Assembly (NCBI GenBank): GCA_900321795.1
Contig: ONXO01000003.1
Location: forward strand, 1-16,672
Length of the DNA stretch: 16,672 nt
Direction of reading: 5' to 3'
Source of the DNA: an uncultured Eubacteriales bacterium
GTDB lineage: Bacteria > Bacillota_I > Bacilli_A > RF39 > UBA660
The first letter of the stretch is position 1. Each line of letters opens with the position of its first letter. The position numbers were made by a program, and so were the translations under genes. Of this stretch, positions 7,469 to 12,984 are shown piece by piece. A model generated the notes under the pieces. The model was not told the DNA's origin, made no database searches, and worked only from the letters and a program-made list of their open reading frames with translations.

Positions 7469-7488
7469 GTTATTTTATTCTTAATAAT

Positions 7489-7521
7489 AAGTATAGGGAA
7501 GTCTTAATCTTCCCTATACTT
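7489..7521 (-). terminator. Terminator-like hairpin ending the peptide operon
   Basis: AAGTATAGGGAAG (7489-7501) pairs with CTTCCCTATACTT (7509-7521): 13 bp, 7-base loop. It begins at the stop codon of the last peptide gene (7521). The T tract after it on the minus strand is poor (ATTATT), so it could also be an RNA-stabilising 3' end. Confidence 0.7.
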
Positions 7522-7679
7522 TAAAAATCACATAAACTTCCAGATTTTGCTCTTACATAAGAAGAACCAAATCTTTTGGCAATATCATATATTGTAGTAA
7601 CAACTTTTGTAAGTGCGGATAAAAATGCACTAGTCCAAGCTATTCCTCCAACTACGCTGCTAAGCTCTTCGTTTTTCAT
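7521..7679 (-). CDS. Double-glycine-leader peptide 1 (bacteriocin-like precursor, 52 aa)
   Basis: A short gene read by hand. The precursor starts MKNEELSSVVGG, a 12-residue double-glycine leader with Met at -12, Leu at -7 and Val at -4 relative to the cut, the pattern recognised by C39 peptidases. Cleavage after GG would release about 40 residues beginning IAWTSAFLSALTKVV, with an amphipathic helical centre, net positive charge and one Cys three residues from the end (SLCDF). AGGAGAG is a good ribosome binding site before the ATG at 7679. It is the last of three such genes behind the transporter at 7984-10014, with a hairpin directly after its stop. I know no matching named bacteriocin; a pheromone role is possible. 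Confidence 0.75.
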   Translation of the reverse strand: MKNEELSSVVGGIAWTSAFLSALTKVVTTIYDIAKRFGSSYVRAKSGSLCDF

Positions 7680-7711
7680 AAGTCTCTCCTTTCTTTAATT
7701 ATTATTTTTTA

Positions 7712-7831
7712 TTATCTTCTTATAATAAGTTTTACTAATGTTTTAGCTATCCTTAATATAGCATGTGTATTCATAAAAGCATTTATTATTCCAAATCCAC
7801 CATAAACATTAGCTAGTTCAGTATTACTCAT
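7712..7831 (-). CDS. Double-glycine-leader peptide 2 (bacteriocin-like precursor, 39 aa)
   Basis: A short gene read by hand. The precursor starts MSNTELANVYGG: Leu at -7, Val at -4 and GG at -2/-1, the same spacing as its two neighbours. The predicted mature part is about 27 residues (FGIINAFMNTHAILRIAKT and a basic tail LVKLIIRR), Cys-free, strongly cationic and able to form an amphipathic helix, as many membrane-active peptides are. AAAGGAGG precedes the ATG at 7831 with proper spacing. It lies 31 bases after peptide 3 stops and 32 bases before peptide 1 starts. An antimicrobial role is inferred from leader, transporter and composition only. Confidence 0.72.
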   Translation of the reverse strand: MSNTELANVYGGFGIINAFMNTHAILRIAKTLVKLIIRR

Positions 7832-7862
7832 AATTCCTCCTTTCATTAAAAATATTTACATT

Positions 7863-7994
7863 TTATCTTCCACATTTAACTGGGTTAGTTAAGCCTTCTA
7901 AAAATCCTAAAAGAAATGTTAAAATGGTGCCTCCTAGGCCAATAAAGCCCCAAGAAATGCCACCACTTATTTCTCTAAGTTCTTCACTTTTCAT
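7863..7994 (-). CDS. Double-glycine-leader peptide 3 (bacteriocin-like precursor, 43 aa)
   Basis: A short gene read by hand. The precursor starts MKSEELREISGG, nearly the same leader as peptide 1. The predicted mature part is about 31 residues: it begins ISWGFIGLGG, has a hydrophobic Gly-rich centre containing a GxxxG (GFLEG) and ends with one Cys (VKCGR). Peptides 1 and 3 both begin I-[A/S]-W after the cut and each carry a single Cys near the C-terminus. Its ATG lies inside the end of the transporter gene (11-base overlap ATGAAAAGTGA), with AAGGAGGAG in the transporter's last codons, so it is translationally coupled to the exporter. GxxxG motifs occur in two-peptide class IIb bacteriocins. 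Confidence 0.78.
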   Translation of the reverse strand: MKSEELREISGGISWGFIGLGGTILTFLLGFLEGLTNPVKCGR

Positions 7995-10014
7995 AAACTC
8001 CTCCTTCTATATTAAATATTTTTTCAAATAATTCTTTTATTTCTTTCTTATGAGAAACATAAATTATAGTTTTATCTTGAAAATAATTAAGTATTTTTGC
8101 CACTATTTTTTTCTCTAAAGAAAGGTCCACTTCACTAAGTGCTTCATCTATTAAAATGTATTTACTATCTTTAAGAAGTGCTCTTGCAAGAATTATTCTT
8201 TGTCTTTCGCCACCACTAAAATTAAATCCACCTTCCTCAACTAGTGTATCAAGTCCTAGTTTTTTTGCATTTATTACTTCTTTAAGTTCACAAATATCTA
8301 TAATTTTATTTAACTTCTGCTCAGGTATTTTTCTGTTTAATAATAAATTATCTTTAATGGTTGATGTAAAAAGCTCTTCATTTTGACTTATGTAGGTTAT
8401 ATTTTTTACAATTTGCTTTCTTGATACATCACTTAAATTAATATTGCCTATAAATATTTCTCCTTTATACCTAGAATCATATTTGATTAATAGTTTTAAC
8501 AGAGTACTTTTCCCCTTACCACTTTGACCGGTAAAAAAGATTTTACTTTTTTGTTTTATAAACAAATTTAGTGAAGAAAAAATGATTTTGCCATTTGTTT
8601 CATATTCTACATTTTTTAGCTGAATGTCTCCATCAACAATTAAGCAATTATTTTTTTCCTGTTTATCAACTAACATTTGGTTAATCTTATCTAAGTTCAT
8701 TAATGCTAAATAAGCATTAGGTATTAAATCAATAATTGATTTGACTGCACTGGATAAGTAGTTAAATAGAATGTATATAATAATTACTCTTTCTTTTGAA
8801 AAATACGTCCCTAATAAAATAATTAATATATTTGATAAAGTGAATATGAAAGATTTAAATAGTTCTTCAGTTGCAGTTAAAGAGCTTATTTTTTTTGAAT
8901 CATTTAAAAATCTTTTATGTTGACAATCAATGGATAGTAATTCGTTATCTTCTATATTCAAATTACTTATAGTTTCATACCTTTCAATTTTTTCTATTAA
9001 GTTAGATATATATTCTCCCTTACTTTCTTGCATATATCTAACTTTTTTCTTATATGATTTACTAAATAATAAAACTGTAAATAGATATGCAATTATAAAG
9101 AGCAAGCATATTAGAGTAAATAATATACTTTCTTTAGACAAAATGTAAAGAATGAATATTATCATTAGAATGTTGATACTGGAAATAGATACGGTCTCTA
9201 ATATTAAATCTTTAAGCAGATCTAAATCATTAATTCTACTAATTATCTCTCCGGTGGTTTTATTTTTGTAATAGCTTATAGGAAGGTTTAAAAGCCTTTT
9301 GAAAGCTTCAAAATTGATTTTATGTTCTAGATTGTATTTAATATTTATAAACAAACGATTCTTTATAAATTCCATAGAATTTTTAGTAAACACAAATATT
9401 AGGATTATTATTGTATAATTAAATACAATGTTTACTTTATTTGAAATTAAATGATTAAATAACTTTAATTCAAAAAGATTTAAGATAAAAACTATTAAAG
9501 AAATAAGTGTAAGAAATAAAAGCTTTTTCTTATCTTTTTTTATATTAGATAAGAAAACTTTTAATAAGTTATTTTCACTTTTAATATAAGGCAAATTTCT
9601 TCTTTTAGAAAAAATTAGAACAGTACCTAAATATTTTTCTTTAAAATCACTAAATGTAATTGTATCTAAGCCTATTGATGGGTCCATAATTGCTAGCTTA
9701 TTATTAGATTCATCTACTTGATAAATAACTACAAAATGATAATAATTACCTTTTTTGATGTGCGCTACTAATGGTAAAATGTTTTTGCTATTAATTAGAT
9801 TATTGAAACTTAGTTTTTTTCCTATTGCATCAAATCCTATTTCTTTAGCACCATTTATTATATTTAAAGCATTAGTACCATTTTTTCCAGTATTTATTAA
9901 AACCTTCACATCTTCTAATGGCATATTTCCACCAAAATACCGAATTATAGATAATAAACATGCTGCTCCACAATCAATTTTATCTTCTTGTAAAACCTCA
10001 ATTTTTTTATTCAT
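7984..10014 (-). CDS. Peptidase-containing ABC transporter (C39 bacteriocin processing and export)
   Basis: A 676-aa single-chain exporter that would remove double-glycine leaders and pump the peptide out. The N-terminal C39 cysteine protease has Q9, C15 (QEDKIDCGAAC), H93 (YYHFVVIYQ) and D111 (IMDPS). The membrane domain spans about 165-430 with hydrophobic segments near 165-180, 197-210, 280-315 and 388-425. The ATPase has Walker A GQSGKGKS (496-503), Q-loop Q544, signature FSGGERQ (599-605), Walker B ILIDE (620-624) and H-loop H655. All catalytic residues look intact and the length is right for this class. AGGAGGG precedes the ATG. Three double-glycine peptides follow in the same operon and are its likely cargo. 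No lanthionine enzymes and no recognisable immunity gene are nearby. Confidence 0.92.
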   Translation of the reverse strand: MNKKIEVLQEDKIDCGAACLLSIIRYFGGNMPLEDVKVLINTGKNGTNALNIINGAKEIGFDAIGKKLSFNNLINSKNILPLVAHIKKGNYYHFVVIYQVDESNNKLAIMDPSIGLDTITFSDFKEKYLGTVLIFSKRRNLPYIKSENNLLKVFLSNIKKDKKKLLFLTLISLIVFILNLFELKLFNHLISNKVNIVFNYTIIILIFVFTKNSMEFIKNRLFINIKYNLEHKINFEAFKRLLNLPISYYKNKTTGEIISRINDLDLLKDLILETVSISSINILMIIFILYILSKESILFTLICLLFIIAYLFTVLLFSKSYKKKVRYMQESKGEYISNLIEKIERYETISNLNIEDNELLSIDCQHKRFLNDSKKISSLTATEELFKSFIFTLSNILIILLGTYFSKERVIIIYILFNYLSSAVKSIIDLIPNAYLALMNLDKINQMLVDKQEKNNCLIVDGDIQLKNVEYETNGKIIFSSLNLFIKQKSKIFFTGQSGKGKSTLLKLLIKYDSRYKGEIFIGNINLSDVSRKQIVKNITYISQNEELFTSTIKDNLLLNRKIPEQKLNKIIDICELKEVINAKKLGLDTLVEEGGFNFSGGERQRIILARALLKDSKYILIDEALSEVDLSLEKKIVAKILNYFQDKTIIYVSHKKEIKELFEKIFNIEGGVYEK

Positions 10015-10085
10015 GCTTTTTTGCCCTCCTACTTTATTCGTACGAAAAAAAATAGAAAAACACTTTTTTTGAAATATAATTCTTT

Positions 10086-10102
10086 AAAAAACAATGTTTT
10101 TT
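10086..10102. repeat. Short perfect palindrome upstream of the transporter gene
   Basis: AAAAAACA (10086-10093) and TGTTTTTT (10095-10102) are inverted around a single A. It lies in the transporter leader about 75 bases before the start. It could be an operator or weak attenuator, or simply AT-rich chance. Confidence 0.35.
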
Positions 10103-10162
10103 GCACTTTTTGGTGTAAATAATTTGTATAATTGTATAATAATAAATACATTATTCATAATA

Positions 10163-10192
10163 TTAATATTAAGCATCTTCATAGATTATCAA
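10163..10192 (-). promoter_or_regulatory. Candidate promoter of the peptide-export operon
   Basis: On the minus strand TTGATA (10187-10192; five of six to TTGACA), 18 bases, then TATTAA (10163-10168; four of six). Its -35 is in the middle of the inverted repeat at 10168-10220. It would leave a leader of about 140 bases. Several other AT-rich -10-like words nearby make the choice uncertain. Confidence 0.35.
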
Positions 10193-10220
10193 AAAATCTT
10201 TATAAAAAGACTTGCTTAAT
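10168..10220. repeat. Imperfect inverted repeat between divergent promoters
   Basis: ATTAAGCA (starting 10168) is inverted as TGCTTAAT (ending 10220). Inside it, ATCTTCATAGATT partly mirrors AATCTTTATAAAAAGA, so much of 10168-10220 can fold or bind a dimer. It covers the -35 of the tRNA-Arg promoter and the -35 of the candidate transporter promoter. An operator role is inference. Confidence 0.45.
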
Positions 10221-10240
10221 CTATATTTTTATTGTATAAT
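10212..10240 (+). promoter_or_regulatory. Vegetative promoter of the tRNA-Arg gene
   Basis: TTGCTT (10212-10217), 17 bases, TATAAT (10235-10240), about 20 bases before the tRNA. Confidence 0.8.
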
Positions 10241-10260
10241 TTATTTTGTCATTGACTGAT

Positions 10261-10337
<77 letters not shown>

Positions 10338-10347
10338 CTAAAAAACT

Positions 10348-10373
10348 ACTCTAACATTTGTTAGAGTTTTTTC
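10348..10373. terminator. Terminator of tRNA-Arg, usable from both sides
   Basis: ACTCTAACA (10348-10356) pairs with TGTTAGAGT (10359-10367) around TT, with six T on the plus strand. On the minus strand the stem is followed, after a short AG interruption, by a T run. The convergent gerM gene ends at 10378. Confidence 0.85.
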
Positions 10374-10377
10374 ATAA

Positions 10378-11307
10378 TTAGAAACTAATTATCTCACTAT
10401 CATCAACATAGAATACAACACTTTTAACATTATAATTTTCTTTAATACTTTTACCTATTGTATATACTACTTCTTCTAATATATTTTTATCATAAATAGA
10501 ATCAAATATTTTATCATTAAAGGTAAGATTCATAACTTCTTCTTCTAGTTCATATTTTTTAAGCTCAGCTTTACTATTTAAATAACTACTTAAATTACTT
10601 TGATAAAGTAAACTACTTTTAAGTTCATTAACTATGACAGTGACTTTTTCATCATTATTATTAGTTATTTTAGTAACAGGAACATAATATTTAAGTCCAT
10701 CTTCTTCACTGCTATAATAAATAGTAGTTTTAGTTAGATTATATAAACTATTTATATCATAATTTTTGTTAATTCCATATGTTCTATCCAGTATATTAGG
10801 CAAAAGCTTATTAGAATTAGGAAGCCTTTCAAGAGTATTGCCTTCTACTTTTATAATTACTTTAGATACATTTTCTTCTTCAGTTAAAGTAAAGATGATA
10901 GATTCAATTAATCTTTCTTCATCTATTGCTGAAACACCCAAAAATTCCTTAGAAAAATTTACAGTACAAATGCCTTTGTCTACTTCTAATGATAGAACTT
11001 CAGTATTTTTAGGAATAATGCTTTTAAAACCGTTTGGTAATTTATCTGTTTTTTTATTATCAGTAAGTATTTCTAGTTTTTCTTTTAGTTTTTCTTCTAA
11101 TATGTCATTATCAATAGAAATGTTAACTTCACTTACATAGTTATTTTTATCAATCAAGTATATCACTTCAACATCATTCTCATCTATATAGTTAACACTT
11201 TTATTAATACTTAATTTGTCATTAGATGGAAATAAATATATAAGTGCTACTAAAAATAAAGATACACTTGTAACAGCAATTTTTCTTAAAGACATTTTCT
11301 TTAACAT
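10378..11307 (-). CDS. gerM: GerM-type sporulation protein with two GerMN domains
   Basis: A 309-aa protein with an N-terminal membrane helix (about 10-26) and two GerMN repeats. The first runs about 75-160 (LEVDKGICTVNFSKEFLG then ERLIESIIFTLTEEENVSKV); the second about 205-305 (YYVPVTKI, KKYELEEEVMNLTFND then LEEVVYTIGKSI and VKSVVFYVDD). In B. subtilis GerM is needed for germination and assembly of the SpoIIIA-SpoIIQ channel across the forespore membranes. Here spoIIIAH lies two genes upstream, supporting the same role. B. subtilis GerM is described as a lipoprotein, but no Cys lies near this N-terminus, so the helix is probably the anchor. AGAGGTG precedes the ATG at 11307. Confidence 0.88.
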   Translation of the reverse strand: MLKKMSLRKIAVTSVSLFLVALIYLFPSNDKLSINKSVNYIDENDVEVIYLIDKNNYVSEVNISIDNDILEEKLKEKLEILTDNKKTDKLPNGFKSIIPKNTEVLSLEVDKGICTVNFSKEFLGVSAIDEERLIESIIFTLTEEENVSKVIIKVEGNTLERLPNSNKLLPNILDRTYGINKNYDINSLYNLTKTTIYYSSEEDGLKYYVPVTKITNNNDEKVTVIVNELKSSLLYQSNLSSYLNSKAELKKYELEEEVMNLTFNDKIFDSIYDKNILEEVVYTIGKSIKENYNVKSVVFYVDDSEIISF

Positions 11308-11343
11308 AAAAGCACCTCTAACTAATTATATTTACAATGAAAT

Positions 11344-11366
11344 AAAAAATGACTAAATAGCCATTT
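11344..11366 (-). terminator. Intrinsic terminator of gerE, abutting its stop codon
   Basis: On the minus strand AAATGGCT (11359-11366) pairs with AGTCATTT (11347-11354), one G-T pair, loop ATTT, followed by T-rich sequence. The stem begins at the last base of the gerE stop codon. Confidence 0.7.
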
Positions 11367-11569
11367 TAAATTGATAATTCATTAATTTTAATAAGCTCAA
11401 TAACCGCTGATGTTCTTGTTTCTACTTCTAGTTTTTGCATAACATTAGATATATGATTTCTTACAGTTTTTTCACTGATATAAAGTTTATCTGATATATC
11501 TTTTGTTGTATAATTTTTTACAAGTAATTCAAATACCTCTCTTTCTCTAGCTGTTAATATTTTTTTCAT
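11366..11569 (-). CDS. gerE: Sporulation transcription factor GerE (LuxR-type HTH)
   Basis: A 67-aa protein made almost wholly of a LuxR/GerE helix-turn-helix: LTAREREVFELLVKNYTTKD then ISEKTVRNHISNVMQKLEV and TRTSAVIELIKINEL. Small size, absence of any receiver domain and close resemblance to B. subtilis GerE (74 aa, TKREREVFELL, ISEKTVRNHISN) separate it from general LuxR regulators. GerE acts late in the mother cell with sigma-K, activating or repressing spore-coat genes. The ribosome binding site is weak (GTGGGTGAG). A sigma-K-like promoter lies at 11589-11615 and a terminator follows. It lies between spoIIIAH and gerM on the same strand. Confidence 0.92.
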   Translation of the reverse strand: MKKILTAREREVFELLVKNYTTKDISDKLYISEKTVRNHISNVMQKLEVETRTSAVIELIKINELSI

Positions 11570-11588
11570 TTACTCACCCACTTCAATA

Positions 11589-11615
11589 TAGTTTATGAGT
11601 AAATATATATTTTGT
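11589..11615 (-). promoter_or_regulatory. Sigma-K-like (late mother-cell) promoter for gerE
   Basis: On the minus strand AC (11614-11615), 16 bases, CATAAACTA (11589-11597), matching the AC-N16-CATANNNTA pattern described for sigma-K. The start would fall near 11581, twelve bases before gerE. B. subtilis gerE is a sigma-K gene. Confidence 0.5.
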
Positions 11616-11622
11616 TTATATT

Positions 11623-12114
11623 TTATTCAAATTCTATACTTATGTACATCTTTTGTTCATATTCTTCTTGTATACATCTCATCAGGCTATTTGCAAGGGA
11701 AGCATCATGCTCTTTAGAATTTATTACAACCTTAACAGCATCATTATTAACTTCTATATAGCTTTTAATTCCAAACTTTTCTTCTATTTTTTGTTCTAAA
11801 GCCTCTTCTTTACTAATATTTAAATTAAGAACTTTAAGATCTTCAAAGGCTTTATTCTTATCTTCTACTGATGAAGAATCACTAGTTAGTACACTTTCAA
11901 GTTTTTCTATTTCTAAAGATACTTCTTCATCTCTATTAGCTCTCATTGCAATAAGTGTATCTCCTTCGGAGACTTTTACATCTAAAGTTTCTTTTATTTC
12001 ATCACTTGTAATTTTACCACTTAACAAATCATTAGGCATTGTGACATAATACACCCCAAGTACTAATACAAGACTTAATAATGTTAAGAACCACATACTT
12101 TGTTTATTTATCAT
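11623..12114 (-). CDS. spoIIIAH: Stage III sporulation protein AH
   Basis: A 163-aa protein. The N-terminus MINKQSMWFLTLLSLVLVLG is the characteristic SpoIIIAH opening with a single membrane helix (about 7-25), then an acidic, helical linker. The C-terminal ring-building domain (about 100-163) runs KFGIKSYIEVNNDAVKVVIN to SLMRCIQEEY. In B. subtilis SpoIIIAH in the mother-cell membrane binds SpoIIQ from the forespore to form the channel that supports sigma-G activity. It is shorter than the B. subtilis protein (about 218 aa), mostly in the linker. SpoIIIAA-AG, usually encoded just before AH, are not adjacent: sigG is. GGAGGG precedes the ATG. Confidence 0.92.
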   Translation of the reverse strand: MINKQSMWFLTLLSLVLVLGVYYVTMPNDLLSGKITSDEIKETLDVKVSEGDTLIAMRANRDEEVSLEIEKLESVLTSDSSSVEDKNKAFEDLKVLNLNISKEEALEQKIEEKFGIKSYIEVNNDAVKVVINSKEHDASLANSLMRCIQEEYEQKMYISIEFE

Positions 12115-12131
12115 ACTAACCCTCCTATAGA

Positions 12132-12159
12132 TTACTATGATTTATTTTAAAAAATATTA
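12132..12159 (-). promoter_or_regulatory. Possible sigma-E-like promoter for spoIIIAH
   Basis: On the minus strand TAATATT (12153-12159), 13 bases, CATAGTAA (12132-12139). The -35 fits the sigma-E pattern KMATATT; the -10 fits CATACANT at only five positions. It lies directly after the sigG stop codon. B. subtilis spoIIIA genes are sigma-E controlled; co-transcription with sigG is the alternative. Confidence 0.35.
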
Positions 12160-12933
12160 CTATTTCATTAATCTTTTTACATTCTTAATAGCGTTTTTCT
12201 CAAGTCTAGATACCTGAGCTTGACTAATATTAAGTTCATTTGCTATTTCCGTTTGTGTTTTACCTATTATAAATCGGTTAAGCAGTATATCTCTTTCTCT
12301 ATCTTTAATCTTATTTAATGCTCTTCTCATATTAAGCAGTTCATCTAAATCTTTGCTTTCTTTTTTGTCTTCAATTTGATCCATTAAATAAATTGTATCT
12401 CCTCCATCATTATAGATGGGTTCAAATAAACTCTGAGGTTCTTTAAGAGACATTAAAGCTTCATTTATTTCGTATTCAGTTATATGTAGTTCACTCGCTA
12501 TTTCACTTGTTGTTGCTTCTTTGGAATGTTCATTCATATAGTTTTCTTTAAAACGCAATATCTTATAAGCAGTATCTTTAATGCTTCTACTTATTCTAAC
12601 ACTATTATTATCACGAATGTATCTTTTAATTTCTCCTTCTATCATTAAGACTGCATAGGTACTAAATCTAACCTCATGTGATAAATCAAAATTATCTACT
12701 GCTTTAATTAAACCAATAACGCCTATTTGGAATAAGTCATCCATATTATCTACTTTGTTTTGATACTTCTTAAGAATAGATAAAACGAGCTTTAAATTAC
12801 CATTAATTAACTCTTCTTTAGCTTCCTTATTTCCAGCTTGATATCTTTTAAATAACTCTATCATTTCTTCATGTTTTAAAACTTTTAATTTACTTGTATT
12901 AATTCCTGTTATTTCTACTTTATTCTTTGCCAT
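12160..12933 (-). CDS. sigG: Late forespore sigma factor sigma-G
   Basis: A 257-aa sigma-70-family factor. The opening MAKNKVEITGINTSKLKVL is the hallmark of SigG (B. subtilis MSRNKVEICGVDTSKLPVL). Region 2 (NGNLKLVLSILKKY, DDLFQIGVIGLIKAVDNFD, RFSTYAVLMIEGEIKRYIRD) recognises the -10. The linker SLFEPIYNDGGDTIYLMDQI is also SigG-like. Region 4 ends in an HTH (GKTQTEIANELNISQAQVSR). It directs late forespore genes such as DNA-protective and germination proteins. The frame extends to a TTG at 12948, but AAAGGA (12940-12945) is six bases before the ATG at 12933, matching the SigG N-terminus. That ribosome binding site is in the hairpin at 12938-12969. sigE and spoIIGA, its usual neighbours, are absent here. 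Confidence 0.95.
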   Translation of the reverse strand: MAKNKVEITGINTSKLKVLKHEEMIELFKRYQAGNKEAKEELINGNLKLVLSILKKYQNKVDNMDDLFQIGVIGLIKAVDNFDLSHEVRFSTYAVLMIEGEIKRYIRDNNSVRISRSIKDTAYKILRFKENYMNEHSKEATTSEIASELHITEYEINEALMSLKEPQSLFEPIYNDGGDTIYLMDQIEDKKESKDLDELLNMRRALNKIKDRERDILLNRFIIGKTQTEIANELNISQAQVSRLEKNAIKNVKRLMK

Positions 12934-12969
12934 AAAAAATCCTTTCAAGTAATATTGCTTGAAAGGATT
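12934..12969 (-). terminator. Terminator of ppaC whose stem contains the sigG ribosome binding site
   Basis: On the minus strand AATCCTTTCAAG (12958-12969) pairs perfectly with CTTGAAAGGATT (12938-12949), 8-base loop, then T to 12934, immediately followed by the sigG ATG. This is a proper intrinsic terminator for the upstream pyrophosphatase gene (stop at 12985). The sigG Shine-Dalgarno AAAGGA (12940-12945) is fully paired in the second arm. Confidence 0.85.
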
Positions 12970-12980
12970 AATTTTTATAC
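12950..12980 (-). promoter_or_regulatory. Sigma-F-like (early forespore) promoter for sigG
   Basis: On the minus strand GTATA (12976-12980), 16 bases, AGCAATATTA (12950-12959). Against the sigma-F consensus GYWTA-N16-GGNRANAHTR this is five of five and nine of ten. The -10 is the hairpin loop plus the last two bases of the first arm, so transcripts would begin near 12943, after the first arm. B. subtilis sigG is transcribed by sigma-F. The resulting leader would be very short (about 10 bases). Confidence 0.55.
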
Positions 12981-12984
12981 ATTT

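Noticed and set aside
7489..7521. 13-bp hairpin considered as an integron attC or recombination site
   Set aside because: It begins at a stop codon, has no recombinase nearby and fits a 3'-end hairpin.
7521..7994. Lanthipeptide or other modified-peptide cluster
   Set aside because: No LanM/LanB-type or radical-SAM gene in the window and few Cys in the peptides; an unmodified peptide is simpler.
9755..10072. Plus-strand frame antisense to the start of the transporter
   Set aside because: The minus-strand C39 domain explains the sequence fully; considered as an immunity gene but it has no proper start region.
10130..10160. Tandem TTGTATAA words as a repeat or extra promoter
   Set aside because: Only two copies in very AT-rich sequence; no convincing -35 for either strand.
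10766..11140. Plus-strand Ser/Leu-rich frame across gerM
   Set aside because: The Ser/Leu-rich composition is the antisense image of Lys/Glu-rich GerM.
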